Source: Cycas panzhihuaensis
Taxonomy: Eukaryota; Cycadophyta
Direction of reading: 5' to 3'
Length of the DNA stretch: 64,000 bases
Assembly (NCBI GenBank): GCA_023213395.1
Contig: CM041465.1
Location: 79,677,741 to 79,741,740 of the forward strand
Position 1 is the stretch's first letter. Every line of letters starts with the position of its first letter. The notes beneath the pieces are model-generated. The model was not told the DNA's origin and made no database searches. It was given only the letters and a program-made list of their open reading frames with translations. This document shows positions 32,375 through 45,135 of this stretch, piece by piece. A program made the position numbers and the translations under genes.

Positions 32375-33795
32375 TCATGCTATAACTAAAATGACTTTAT
32401 ACTTTACTTTCGTTATAGATAATGATATTCCAAGTTGCATCTTTATATGCCAAGTAATTGCAGTTGAACTTGCATTAAACATATATCCTGATATTGATTC
32501 CCTATCTTCAATATCATTGGCCCAATCAACATTAGAATATTCAGTCAACTTGTACACATTTGAAGATATGAACTGCAAACCATAATCCAACTTTCCTTTG
32601 ATGTATCTTAAGATATGTTTTGTTGTGTTCCAATGCTCTTCCTTGGAATCATACATGAGTCTTGAAGTCAAATTAACTCCATAGGCTATGTCAAGTTGAG
32701 TATTTGTTAGGTAAATAAAACTTCCTATCAGTTGACGATACCGAGTAGAATCATTTGAAGGGGATCCTTTATTTGTACTCAACTTCAATCCAACCTCAAT
32801 AGGTGTAGCAATGGTATCACAATCACTCATTTTGAATTTCTTCAAGATGTCCATTGCATACTTGTTTTATGACATATGTATGCCTTTATCACTTCACCAC
32901 ACTTCAATACCAAGAAAATAGTGTAGTTATCCCAAGTCAGTCATCTCAAATTTTGAACTCATATCTTTCTTAAATTCTTGGGCCAACTCATCATTGTTTC
33001 ATGTATGAATCAAATCATCAACATATAGAACAATGATCAGAATGGAATTATCAATAGTCTTTATGTATAAGTTTGGATCAGAAGGACTTATTTAAAACCC
33101 TTTGTCTTAAAAATACTTGTTAATCCTAGAGTACCATGCTCTAAGAGCTTGCTTCAATCCATACAATGCTTTCTTCAATTTGCAAACCTGATTTTTTCAC
33201 CTAGAACTTCAAAACCTTCAAGTTAGGACACATAGATTTCCTCATTAATATATCCATTAAGAATGGTTGATTTAACATCCATTTGATAAATCAACCAACC
33301 CTGATGTGCAACCAAGGATAGAACACTTCTGATCGTGTCCATCTTAGCTACCAAAGCAAAAGTTTCTTCATAATCAATACCTTCTTGTTGTGCATGTTCC
33401 TTTGCAACAAGTCTTGCCTTGTACTTATCGATCAAACCATCAGTTTTGTCCTTGGTCTTGAACTCCCATTTTATTCCAATAACCTCTTTACCATTTAGTA
33501 GCTCAACCAAATCCCATGTTTGGTTCCTATCAAGAGTATCAAATTCAACCTCCATAACTTGAACCCAATTTTTATCATCAACTACTTCTGCAACTGTATG
33601 AGGTTCATCATTTTGCCTCACCTGTGTCATCAATGCATAGTTCACTCTCGCTTGAGAGGTTCTTCTTCTTCTTTCAAAGTTGGTGTTGAACATATCACCT
33701 GTATTATGACTTCTCACTAACCAATTTGGACCTTGACTTGTGCTTGTGCTAGTATCTTCACTTGAACTAGGCATACTATGGCTTCTTGTCAACAC
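32375..33795 (-). pseudogene. Copia-2 reverse transcriptase and RNase H
   Basis: The frame 33795-33223 begins with a Ser-rich linker, then RVT_2: WDLVELLNGKEVIGIKWEFK, KARLVAKEHAQQEGIDYEE, YQMDVKSTILNGYINEEIYV. YVDD is readable near 33010-33030 (LYVDDLIHT). The frame 32854-32375 gives ATPIEVGLKL, YRQLIGSFIYLTNTQLDIAY, HILRYIKGKLDYGLQF and the RNase H end. The family's WADD-type Asp region reads VDWANDIEDRESISGY. Breaks lie between 33223 and 32854. Confidence 0.85.
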
Positions 33796-33947
33796 TCTTG
33801 GACTTTGTTCTTGACTTGTAATAGGACTTGAGCTAAAACTAGTACTTGACTCTCCCTTTATATACTAAATAGGCTGAATCATCACTTATTTTCCTTTGTC
33901 CACATCAATTTTGTATGTAGTTTGTTTATCAAATTTGACATCTCTAC

Positions 33948-34778
33948 TCACAAAGAACTTTCTTGCAAGTGGGTCAAACAAATGATAAAATTTTTGTTCA
34001 TAGAGTAGCCTATGAAGATAGATTTCACACTCTTGCTCTCTAGTTTCATTCTTCTTTCAATAGGAACATGAGCATATGGTACACAACCAAAGATTTTCAA
34101 ATTATTGACATCAGGCTTGTATCCAGTCCAAGCCTCTTCAAGAGTTGAGTTTACTAGGGCCTTAGTGGGACTTCTATTTGATAAATACATAGTTGTACTT
34201 ACTGCTTCAACCCAAAATTCATCATAAATTTCTTTAGCCTTAAGTATGCATCTAGCCACTTCTACAATAGTCCTTATCTTTCTCTCAATGACACCATTTT
34301 GTTGAGGAGTATAAGGTGTTGAGAATTGTCTTCTAATTCCTAATTTATTGCAAAACTCTCAGAAGTCATTAGAAATAAACTCTCCCCCATTATCCAAATG
34401 GAGGATTTTCAACTTACAACCACTTTGTCTTTTAGCCATAGTTCTAAATTCAACAAATCTCAAGAAGGCCTCTGATTTTTCCTTAAGAAAGTATACCCAA
34501 AATTTTCTTGTATAATCATCTACCAAAATCATAAAATACCTTGCTTTACCAATGGACGGCGTCTTCGTTGGTCCACACAAGTTGGTATGTATCAACTCAA
34601 GAGAATGCCTAGATCGCTCAAAAGTTGGAAATGAATCTCTATGCTGCTTCTCGTAAACACAACCTTCACAAAAATCTTTGTTTCCATTGATGAAAGGAAA
34701 TCCTCTTACCGTATTGTTCTTTCTTAGATTGACAAGACCACCATAATTTAGGTGACCATATTGATGATGCCATAGCAC
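33948..34778 (-). pseudogene. Copia-2 GAG-pre-integrase and integrase
   Basis: LWHHQYGHLNYGGL and CEGCVYEKQHRDSFP form the pre-integrase zinc module. The core reads LIHTNLCGPT (first catalytic Asp replaced by Asn), HLDNGGEFISN (second Asp kept) and, near 34290-34260, QQNGVIERK (Glu kept). The C-terminal part (34259-33948) has YLSNRSPTKALVNSTLEEAW and LKIFGCVPYAHVP. A stop and frame change lie at about 34359. The Asp-to-Asn change would abolish strand transfer. Confidence 0.85.
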
Positions 34779-34814
34779 ACTCTCATCATCAATCGAAGCA
34801 CTAAGTGACTGAAT

Positions 34815-35400
34815 TTAAGGACAAAGGACTAACTTGAACAATATATCTTCTGTCATTTCACCTTTGGAAACCAACAAGTAATTTCTCAGCTTATCTCTAA
34901 TCTCACATTCACCATTATCAAAAACAAATTTATACTTTGGTTCAATCATTTGACTAATGGATAATAAATTCTTCTTCAAACCAAGAACAAACAACATGTT
35001 ATGAATATTTTTGTTCTCACCTAAATCTATTTAAAGTGTCACCACTCCTTGTCCTTGGACATCTTGAGTGTTGTTGTCTCCAAAGGTTACTGTCCTCTTC
35101 CTGTCATCTTCCTCAATTTTCAAGAACAAGCATTATAAGACATGTGGGTAGAGCATCTAGAATCTATGTACCATACACCATTCTTTATTTGAGAATTCAA
35201 ACTAGTATAGAACATATTCTCATTCCTCGGACTCTCTGTAGTTGTATTCACAGAATTATTCCTTTTACCATAACATTCATTTGAATAGTGTCCACAAATT
35301 CCACAACTATAGCATGTCGGCACAAAACCTCTTCCTTGAAGTGTAGGATCTATGTTATTTCCTCTTCCTCTCATGGGGCTTCTTCCACATGATCTTCTTG
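34815..35400 (-). pseudogene. Copia-2 protease and zinc knuckle
   Basis: CYSCGICGHYSNEC is an intact CCHC knuckle (near 35330-35290). WYIDSRCSTHMS is the protease site with Gly changed to Arg (family DSGCS). The later frame 34997-34815 has VLGLKKNLLSISQM and FDNGECEIRD, the usual protease-to-integrase sequence. Confidence 0.75.
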
Positions 35401-35628
35401 AATTTCTAGTATTTCCAGAACTTGAAGCTTGAAATATTTGAGGATTTGGTCTCCTGAATCTCCCCCCTCAAGAATGTCATTGAGGTAAATGCTTGCTTCG
35501 AATTCTCATCAGAACTTTGCTTTCTTTCCGCTACTATGAGTAGCATGGCAAGCAGTTGATCAACTGTATATGCTGATAAGTTTTTAGTGACTTCTATGGT
35601 TGTTGCAATATTCTCAAACTCCTTAATT

Positions 35629-36127
35629 TCAACTGCACACCTTAAAAATTTTCTCTACAACTCTTTGTTCTAAGACTTGTTCTCCTAGAGCTTGCATTTG
35701 ATTCACTAGGTCTTGAATTCTAGTGATAAAACCATTGATTGACTCAAAAGCATGCATTCTAATGTTCTCAAAGTTCCTTCTAGTTGTTTGTAATCTTGCA
35801 CTTGTTGCACCCTCATAAGTTGTTTTAAAAGTATCCCAATCTTTCTTAATTGTTATTCCACTTAGAAGACGAGGGTATATTTCTTCCTCTAGATTTGTGT
35901 AAATAAATTCAAGTGCAAGGGCATTTTTCATTTCAAGTTCAACTTTCTATTTTTGTTGATCTACAGTCAATTGTGTACTAGGTGAAGCTGGAGTTAGAAG
36001 AGGAAATCCATTTGCACTATGTCCCAAAAACCTCTACCAGTTAACAAAATTTGCATTTTCGTAGACCACATGAAATAGTTTTTTCCATTGAATTTGGGGC
36101 CAACAACGAGTACTTGATATGAAGCCA
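35629..36127 (-). pseudogene. Copia-2 gag
   Basis: The start is the ATG at 36127 (MASYQVLVVGPKFNGKNYF, then MWSTKMQILLTGRGFWDIV). A frameshift near 35990 follows, then the UBN2-type gag body in 35931-35629: ALEFIYTNLEEEIYPRLL, WDTFKTTYEGATSARLQT, RRNFENIRMHAFESINGFI. The particle protein in origin. Confidence 0.8.
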
Positions 36128-37357
36128 TTGTACTGATCAAGTGAACAACCAAGAGTGCAAAAATTCACCTTAAATGAACATAAGATGAGCCACATAGTCA
36201 CACAAATCTATCAACAATATGATAGCTACCCTGTCCTTGATTTTAGAAACTCCTTCTGCCTCCTAGTCCTTTATAGGATTCTATATGAAAATTACAACAA
36301 ATTCCTTTAAAAAATGCTTTACAATAGCCTTCCAGGGTTCAAAATTCAGCTGCCCTAAGATAAAGAAATAGGCAAAAAGATGATATAGAGGGTGCAAAAG
36401 AAAATTTTGTCTGGTTCCCACATAGGGATCCGATACAGAGACTCAATTTTGGACTAAAAACTCTCTATGAAAACAACATTAAAATATATCAAACCATATA
36501 CCAAAATGATCGTCTCTCAGCCATGATTCTAATGATTTACACAATTTAGAAAACAAACTCCTAAAACTCAAGATATTAAAGAATTGTACAGCTACCTTTT
36601 TGAAAAATGAAATTGGCGAGTTAGCGTTTAACACCCTTCACTAAAGTAGAAATAACTTTTGAATTAAATCTCCAAATTGAAAAGTTATTTTTTTGAGTAA
36701 TCTATGCTTCAAGTCACATCAACTCAAAAAAATTAAGGTCATTTGGATACTTGTAGCAATAGTTATGCCCTTTTTAAAGTGGGTCACAACTAGGATTTTT
36801 AGAGACTACAACAATACCTGTTACTAAAATGATGATAACATTTTACTCTAATATTCGATGAATTTGAAACCACTTCCAATAGAAAGTAAACACTAAGACA
36901 TAAATTCAAAAAAAAAAAGGTAAATCAAACACTTGTAACCAAAGTTCTAGCTATTTGAAGTTGCAGTGATAGATTTTTGACTCCAAAGATAGTGACAGAC
37001 AGCAGACCGAAACTAAATTCCCTGCAATTTTCACAATTTTACTCCAAAACTTGCGACATAACCACTCAAAATTTGTAGAATGGGCCTGTTCAACTCAAAT
37101 TCACATTTCTTTTCTGAAAGTCTTCCATTTATACTCTCGAAAATGAACTGCAAACGATACTCAAACTTTTTTTTTTTCACACTTAAGTTTCAGGTTTCTG
37201 TCTTAAACCCTAAATCAACAGACACAATACACCATGGACAACTGACTAACAAGCTCTATGGAGCCACCTCCACACAACACTAGCAAACGACAAACTTTCA
37301 GAACAAAATACTTGCAATGTACCTTTCTTTTCACCATAGCTCTAATATTTTACCTTA
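36128..37357. other. Copia-2 leader, no gene
   Basis: AT-rich sequence between the primer-binding site and the gag start. No coding frame of interest. Confidence 0.6.
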
Positions 37358-37369
37358 GCTTTGATACCA
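37358..37369 (-). other. Copia-2 primer-binding site
   Basis: Minus strand TGGTATCAAAGC, one base off the plant tRNA-Met site, immediately inside the 5' LTR. Confidence 0.85.
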
Positions 37370-37655
37370 TGTAGAAAAATGAAATTGATAGAAAATAATA
37401 ATGCACAAATGAAAACAAACAAACAGACACCAAGATCACAATGGTACCCTTAAGGTACTTTGGATTAACACTAGAATAATGTTACAAAAACATTATACAA
37501 TATGTATTAATGTGATACATTGAGTGTGTATTTATAATACACAACTCAGTTATGCATGGGACCCACCACAAAATACCAACATCATAATAATATTAATTTG
37601 TACAAATGTGCATTACAACTTTGCCTCATGAAGCATGAACCAAGCTATTTCAACA
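37370..37655 (-). repeat. Copia-2 5' LTR
   Basis: Plus-strand TGTAGAAAAATG to CTATTTCAACA, 286 bp. Confidence 0.92.
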
Positions 37656-37760
37656 GGCCTATAGAAGTCATGGATGTTGATCCAAATCCCCGTGCAAGTA
37701 AGGAAGGAGTAGAACTAGGTCCGCGGGACACCTCAAACCTCGAGGAGAGGGTGTAATGTG
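37656..37760 (+). other. Possible 3' end of a plus-strand element
   Basis: A short frame ends in DTSNLEERV at a purine tract (TCGAGGAGAGGG, 37740-37751) followed by TGTAATGTGTGTGCAC. This is the arrangement of a pol end, polypurine tract and LTR start. Nothing further identifies it; it adjoins the right end of Copia-2. Confidence 0.3.
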
Positions 37761-40700
37761 TGTGCACTATAAGGCAACATTTAGGATTAGGATTAGAGTT
37801 TCACAAACACAAGCAACTTAAATGTTTCCACTAAGTTTTAACTATTGTAACCCTAAGCAACAAAGAGGGGATTAATTGGAGGCAATTGTGTAGTAGGTAG
37901 AGCTATGGATTTGGCCTAGTCTAGTAGCAAGTTATTGGGGTCTGATAACTGAAGGAGTATGCACCCCTCTAGAAAGCTTGCACCCAATCCATTTCATGAC
38001 CTCTCTAGGAAAGAAGTAGAACCACTGTCACAAGAGGCACAAGGTGGTGTATGCGTATTCTTTGGGTTGCATTTGACCAATAAAAAATAGCTCGTCCCAC
38101 CCAAGGAGCATGGCTCTAAGAAAAAGGGGTCCTCTTTGCCCATAAAATTTGTTGGTTTCCCCCCATTCACTACACCGTCATATATTTGTAGTTTAATTTT
38201 TCTTTTCATTCCTTCTCCCTCCATTCCAATGGTGTTTTTCTCCTTTTTTCCTAAAACTCATTGACCTCTCCATGCAAAAGGAACATTAAGTCTTAGGCAT
38301 AATCATATTTGCCACAATTTACAATTCTTGCTAAGCTACAAATATTGGGGGTTACAAAATCTTTAGGCTATATGCCATTGGTATTGAAGAAAATAATTTA
38401 TCTCCTACTTCACTATTTTGTCTTCACTTTGGTTCTCTTCAATCAATCTACAGTCAATCTTTAATACAATGTCCTAAATGACGAAATAAGGTAATTAATT
38501 GGCCAAGCCTACAATTAACAACTAGCCATTAAGGAGATAATTAAGCTCCTTAACACTATTTTTTGGAGCCTCGATTCTTCGATAAAGGTATTTGTAATAG
38601 CTAAACTCCTTGGTCAACTAGTCTCCTTCACATGCCATCCATCAAAGATTAATATACTTTGTTCAAATTTTGACTATTAAAATAATATATGTAGACTAGC
38701 ATCTTTTTGTGGTGGCCGCATTGTAAATTTCACAATTGAAGTTTGTGCTCAACTTGCATAATTTTTTGCCATTTTAGAAGTTTTTTTTTTTTTTTTTCCT
38801 TTTGTTTTTGCTTCTTCCACCTCTATGGTAGGCTTTTTTCTACTTCATCCACTTTTATGGTAAGCTTTTCCCACTTCTTTTAGTTGTGTGGCTTTAACAT
38901 ACAAGGCTCTTTGGCCTATTATTGAGACAAAAATCATCAAGCCACAAGTATGAGATTTACAGAACCCTTAATGACTACAAGGCCATTACAAAGCATACGC
39001 ATATAACTACCAAATAAATGACGACAAATTCATAATGATGTAAACAACAAGCACCGAGTTTTGGTTTTTACCCCTTCATTTGTAGGTTCATTTTGCAATT
39101 TTCATATTCATTTTTAACACTTTTTCCTTTCTTTTTTTACGAAAACATTCAGTGTCAATTTTTCATTAAGTCATTTCATCAAACATTTCATTGACATGCC
39201 AAAACTTCGACAATTTTTTAATAAAATGAATTTTGGATTCAGAGGAATGTACCCGAATTAAATTTGTTGTTGTTACTTTGCTTCTTATTGGGTGCATTTG
39301 CATGAAAATTTTTTGAGGGTTTTATCCTCTTCTTTCTTATCTTCTTTTTGATCTTCTACATATACTTTCATGTCATCATCCAGTGGCTTGTAGGAGACAA
39401 TCCTCCAATTCTAATTCATCTCTCTTCTAATTTCTATACTCATTGTTTATTTCTTCAAGTGTCATGCACACATTCGAAACAATGTTGAGAAAGAAACTCA
39501 ATCTACATTATTATTGAATGTAATCTGCATTGTCATGCGAATGTGCACGTCACTTAAACATATAAATCAAATGTGTGAGAGGTTGAACTACCATAACTAA
39601 CCCACTTAACTAACATACCTAACCCACTTTTTGACGAGGAGCTATAACATTAATTAAATGCTCCTTATGACCCCTAAAATAATTAAACACCATTCTCCAA
39701 CACAATTAAGACCTGCAATTATTTTTATAGAAAGTAATTTTATTTAAAAAATGCCTTTAGAAAGGAGTTACTACTAATTCAAAAATTTTGACCTGCAATG
39801 ACTTCTTTGTAAATTTGAATTCAAATTCTTGTTCATGGTGCGGCAAGGTGAACTCCTATTTGTGGCATCCAACACTTCCCCAATGGCATCTTTCTATCTC
39901 CTTCATCTCCATTGTTGCCTACCATCGCTAACAGTTCTTGTTTGAATTAGAATTTTGAATTTGTATTTAATTGTGGGAGTCTCTAATATTACCATAGTTG
40001 GCTTCGTCATCTCCCTTCAACAATTGAATCTCCACATGGATGGCTTTAAGCTCTAAGTTCTTAGCATTTGCATGTTCGGCCCTTTACAATGATGTCTCTA
40101 CATTAAATGCAGTTTTCCATACCCTTGATGTCTACTCTATTGTCTTTTCAACTCTCATGGTCCCTTTGTGGGTTCCTACTATGTAGTCCTCTTTGTGGTT
40201 CTCATCATATTCGCCTCGGACTTCCTTGTCTAGTCTCTTCAAGGGACACAATAACAACTTTCAATTTTTTTTAAAATGTCTATCGCTCCTTCTAGCACCT
40301 TCACAACTATCCCATGTTGACCTAATTCTCCAACATGATGGCTATGCTCCAAATTGCTTTAGCAATGTTCTTCTCTAGTGCTCTACCCCATTTGAGCAAC
40401 TTCTTTTTTTCTTTTCTTTTTTTTGAATTTTTCTTCACAACAACTGAACTAGTTTGAATTTGGCACTTATAATATGCCCTAGTGTTTGCAAAATCACTAG
40501 CACATCATAATTCTTCCAATGACATGTTCCTGCAACAAACTCTTTAACTCCAATTCATTTCGAATTGAGAAGCTAGAACCTAGCAACACCAACTCTAGCA
40601 ATTCAAATTCCACACATAAAATTCTAACTCCATGTGGGATTTTCAAATTAATTCAGAAACTTGGCTCTCCTCTCACAAGAATTTGGCTTTGGAAGAATAT

Positions 40701-42496
40701 GTGAGAAATTGAATCAAGCCAAGAGAAGAATTGCAACACACAGGTTTTTGGTTTTATTAGTCTACCTTCAAAAAACCTTTCATTCATTAAGAACTTTCCA
40801 TGTATATACAATACTTGATAAAAATATTAATACAACTCAAGGTCAATAACCATCCATTGGACTAGTAACTAACCTCACAATTGTCACTTGTCTATTAAAG
40901 ACTTTGTAATAGTTATGAACACATGTCACTCATCGAGTGATGACTATGTGACTCACCTAGATAACCCTTAAGACATACTAGGAAATAAAACATTAAATTA
41001 TGACACTAATGAATATCCTAAATGTACAACATGTAAACATTAATCATAACAATAAATTGCTTTAAGTCTAAACCATGCTTCATTAGATATTGCAATATCT
41101 ACTCTATGACAGAATGCATGATCAGCTATAAAAAGTGTAATTACAACCACTGCATTTTAGTCTTTGTCCTCAAAAATTTCTAATCTCTTTTATTGAGTTA
41201 GTCTTGGCTCAGTTCCTATGACTATACCCCATGCTCCTCTAGCAAAACGTAGGTTCCTCATTTTACTTTCCCATGTAGCATACCATTTAATTTATCATGC
41301 TTAAAAAGAGAGTAGTATGATGCCATTGTAATTGAAGTTTCCCTGCACTAGATGGTCCAAACTTCACAAATCTGCCTTTCTATGACACACTCCTGTTCAA
41401 ATACACATTAAACTACATCAAATAGCCACACAAAAGGCCATATTTTGAATTTAAAATTACACAGGATAAGCTTATCTTTTATGCTTGCCGCCATCTTATT
41501 TGCTAAGGCATCGATTGCCCAAATAGATGGAAAATAGCTCGAAAAAACTCTTAAAATGAATTTAAGCTCCTTTCACAGCTTTAGTACCTTAGTTCATGTG
41601 AACGCTCACTCGATGATAAGGGGGAAGACTTCAGCTAATTATTAAATCGAATTTGATTTCCCAAGCCTTAGAAAAAATAAATTTTAGGGTAAATAATTTG
41701 GTGTCATTTGAATTTTTTTGTCCCCTACATTTTGATTTTTGCTATGTTCAATTTCTTTGCTGATCAGATGTATGTGGCCACAAAAGGTCTAATCTTACCC
41801 CAACAATAAATACTGGAATATGCAGACTAGAGCCACTTCCAGGTAGAACTTGACTTTGGACATGGACTATCATTTGCATGTTCTGAATGGAACATGTAAT
41901 TCAATACAGCCTATTACGTCCCTCCTTGCCTAAAGATATTTGTACAGTTTGGTGGCAATGCTTTGCAAGAGATTGCAAGAGTTTACATCAAAGAATGATG
42001 TTACACTTGATCACATGTCTCGGCATATTTCAAATTTGGAAAGCCCATGTTAGCCGCCTATAATACACAGCCACTTGTGGCTTTACATGACCTCTTTTGG
42101 CTTCGTGTGCAAGTGCCACCAATCACACAGGGTGCGATGTGATGCCCAACACAGATGCCCAATGTTGTCAATGTTTAGAGATCAAATGCAAATGCTCAAC
42201 GTTGCCAAACAGCTCTTAAACACAGATATATGATTGGCACAATCACAAAACGGTTCACTCATAAACCAAAAACTGGACACGACAGACACTGACAACCCAA
42301 CGGAATCCAATAGCTGCCAGATGGCTCTCAAACATTTGAATGAAAGCTGACATATTCTCTACAAGTTATGCAACAATTTCTCCATTCATTCGTCTCCACT
42401 TTTCATCTTCAATTCCTCAGATGACCCTCCCAATTTGGGTCCTTTAAGTCTTAGTTCAAGCTCTGGCTGTCCTTCCAGCCACCTTCTAACCTTTGA
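37761..42496. other. No gene recognised
   Basis: AT-rich sequence with a T-run at about 38782-38798 and pyrimidine-rich patches near 40400. 41.9-42.5 kb probably belongs to the leader of the element whose LTR starts at 42509; the minus strand there has a short frame VRRWLEGQPELELRLKGP right after the primer site. No domain was recognised on either strand. Confidence 0.5.
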
Positions 42497-42894
42497 GCCC
42501 TGATACCATATCAAGAAAACAGAAGAAGAAGAAGAAGTGGAGAAAAAACACTTTGAATGCTTTGAATTGTATTGCAATGCATTGATTTACAATAAGAAAA
42601 TACATGTATTTATAGCATAAGAGAACCACCTAAATGACCAATAAAAGAGCACCATCTGAATGACCAATACAAAATAATTGACAAATGACTAATGCATGAC
42701 TCTTTACAAGTTATAATAGAATGTGACATTATCCCTAATAGTGTCACTCCTTGTACATGTGTCTTCTATTTATACTTGTTAACTGAAGCATTCCACAAGG
42801 AATACCATGGCAGCAACAAGGAACATTCTACAAGGCATACCAAGTCAGGCCAGCCTGAGAAAAGGAGCATTCCAACAGAAGATTGATTTCAACA
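42497..42894 (-). repeat. Copia-type 5' LTR with primer site, element truncated
   Basis: At 42497-42508 the minus strand reads TGGTATCAGGGC, a tRNA-Met primer site with one change. The LTR to its right runs from 42509 (TATCAAG, terminal TG decayed to TA) to a proposed end TTTCAACA at 42894. A minus-strand TATA box (CTATAAATAC) lies near 42610. No coding domain remains to the left, so the element is truncated or diverged. Confidence 0.45.
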
Positions 42895-44930
42895 TATCAG
42901 TTTATGCAGGCCCAAGAAATGACACAAGTATACTGATGTATGCCAGGCCAAGAGGTGAAAGTGCATGCCAATGCATGCAGGCATATGCAATAAAGGGGCA
43001 TACTAGTATCCTATGGCTAGAGAAAGTAGATGCAGCAGCCTATGGCAAGTAAAAGGAATTGAGTAAAGAATCAGCTAATTAACTATGTCATTAAAGTTAA
43101 TTTAGTGCCATAAGGCTGCTCAAGGGATACACCATTGCAGGGTGTGCAGCCCCAGGGCAGGTAAAAATAAGCATTCTCGCATACTATTTGATGTGAGAAT
43201 TGAGGGAGTAAGTCTTGTGCAGTGCTTTCTGCAGGACTTAACATGTGCAAACATTCCCCAGTATCCATGCTATAATGGTTACAACCAAACCCTGGGCTTA
43301 TGAGTGATTCATTCTTGCATATGGAGACCATGTGCACAAGGATTGTGCAGTGATCTGAAGTGGGCAAGCCGGCACAGATAAAACACATGGAAGGGTAAGT
43401 ACGCAGCTGTGACATTCCATTGATATGAGTCTCTTAAGAAGCATTCAATAAGTAGGCAGGTTCTGTACAAATACCATATGATTGTATCCCGAGCTCTGTT
43501 ACCCCCACTAACTGCGGGGCAGCCACCCAAATGTTAAAATACAGTCAGTACAAAACCCCCGCAAAAAATATGGGTGGTATACCAAATTATGAGATATGGA
43601 AAATCTATGCTAACACATGAATAAAAAATATATGCAAATTTTGGAAAATAAAGATGAAGAGCACTTGAAAATAAACTACTCAATTGCCCGAGATGCCAAA
43701 CTGGATTTAAATGGGCTTGGAAAAGACAAGTCTCTTGAGTCAAAGTAAAAATGCTGCCAGATTAATGGCACCCTTCAGCGGATGAGCTTTGCTGTAGAAA
43801 CAATGCCGATTACCAAGCATTTTGCAGAGCTTTAACTGGAGTTGTGATGTTGATGGCGGAATCATATCATTTGTGAAAGCACAGAGAGCATAATGAGCAT
43901 CGAAATGATAGTCACCTGTTTCAAGTTTAAAGTATACAAAAATTTTAAAAATTAAAGTGGATCTGGTGGGTAATCAATGGTTTTGAGCAAAGTGGATCTG
44001 TCCAACGTATTAGTTCAGAATTTCTAAACGTAACGGTGGGCACAAAATAGTCACATGTATCAGTTGTGAGAGATATAGGATTCGAATTGACAGAGTACAG
44101 TAACAAATGAAGTGTAGACAAAATCTTTGTCAGCTTTTGGTGGTTTAGTGCTCCGAATGATTTCTCACATCTCCTGAGTTCAATCGATACAACAAATCAT
44201 GAATGCTAGACAACCCAAAGAGGTGTAACTCTTTAGCGTCACAGAAGATATGGTTTGAACCGGTGCATGGGTTGGGAGTCCAACGAATTCACTAGTTCAA
44301 TGTGACTATCATCAATCATTTGCTAGAGGAGGCCGGAAATAATAATAGACAACCAACAATATATTAACTCTAAGTAGACTAGCATGCAAGGCAAATTTGA
44401 ATGTCAACAGTAAGTTAAGTAATAACTCTAATTAAGTAATGCTTAACTATTCAAGCCCAAATGACCTAAAAGGACAAATGCATCCCAATACAACTATTCA
44501 ACAATAATAAAAGATAACATAAAATTAAGCGCAAATAAAAAAAAATTCTTCAGGTTAAAGGTTTTAATAAGTTTTGAAATAAATTTTGTTTTGAAGTTGG
44601 TCTGCTGGAGTAAAGCAGGATACATGTCTCATATGAACCAGATCTCGTTCAGCATCTAATCACAGTTACAAAGCTCATTCCTGTAAAAAATTCTTATCCT
44701 TAAATTATATTTTTCGAATATGAGACCTGAAGCGAGCAATCATCTGTGATTGATTGGTCAAATCTTCATCACATTTTAACAGCAGATGTTCTGTAAAGTC
44801 TCTTGTCATGTGCTGGGGCTATCTTGGGCATTTATCTACGAAAGTATAAATTCTACTTGTAATATACATTTTAATAAAGCTAAATTTTAAAATTGAATTG
44901 CAAATCAATAAAAAGAAAGGGTTAAAGGAC
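42895..44930. other. Mostly non-coding; one unassigned exon-like segment
   Basis: Open minus-strand frames at 43530-43083 show no domain. At 43915-43814 a 102-bp segment has a good acceptor (T-rich, CTTGAAACAG) and donor (CTTG then GTAATC), with one open phase reading DYHFDAHYALCAFTNDMIPP. It does not resemble epsilon-tubulin. This area would be inside or downstream of intron 2 of the tubulin gene. Confidence 0.35.
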
Positions 44931-45135
44931 CTGGTCAAAGAGTGGTCAAAAGTAGCCCCCCGATTGCAAGAGGCATGCTCTCTCAGGGCCATCTCCCAAA
45001 ATTTGCATCCCACCTGCCAAATTATAACACCCACATTATATTTACCGTGTAAAGATTCAGAAGTGGACAGAAAGAAAACAGAAATACCTGATTCCCGCAT
45101 TGGCCACATTGAATCATAATTATTTCCCGAGGCAT
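44931..45135 (-). CDS. Epsilon-tubulin, first two coding exons (partial)
   Basis: Exon 1 (45135-45088) encodes MPREIIMIQCGQCGNQ, a tubulin N-terminus with the nucleotide-loop GQCGNQ. A 74-bp intron (45087-45014) has a CAG/GTATTT donor and TTGGCAG acceptor. Exon 2 (45013-44931) continues in frame as VGCKFWEMALREHASCNRG, then FDHSLT, ending at an AG/GTCC donor in phase 2. FWEMALREHA is diagnostic of epsilon-tubulin; beta has FWEVVCDEHG, gamma FWKQLCLEHG. Epsilon-tubulin acts in triplet microtubules of basal bodies and centrioles. The ATG is the first and only in-frame start giving the family's MPRE form. Val-to-Cys in the usual QVGQCGN is an oddity. Later exons were not found to the left, so the gene is either a fragment or has a very long repeat-filled intron 2. 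Confidence 0.85.

Larger units (their letters stand above)
31771..37655 (-). mobile_element. Copia-2: Ty1/copia element with both LTRs
   Basis: LTRs at 31771-32069 and 37370-37655 flank a minus-strand element with primer site, gag, zinc knuckle, protease, integrase, RT and RNase H in copia order, and a purine tract before the 3' LTR. A leader of about 1.2 kb precedes gag. Frameshifts and stops break the polyprotein. The 5-bp flanks (TACCA and GGCCT) do not match, so no target duplication is seen. Confidence 0.92.

Noticed and set aside
43083-43530. Two overlapping minus-strand frames as a small secreted Cys-rich protein
   Set aside because: No signal peptide or regular Cys spacing, two frames compete, and the area looks like intergenic or leader sequence.
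45088-45135. Beta- or gamma-tubulin as identity of the tubulin exons
   Set aside because: Exon 1 alone would allow gamma, but exon 2 has FWEMALREHA, which fits epsilon and not beta (FWEVVCDEHG) or gamma (FWKQLCLEHG).
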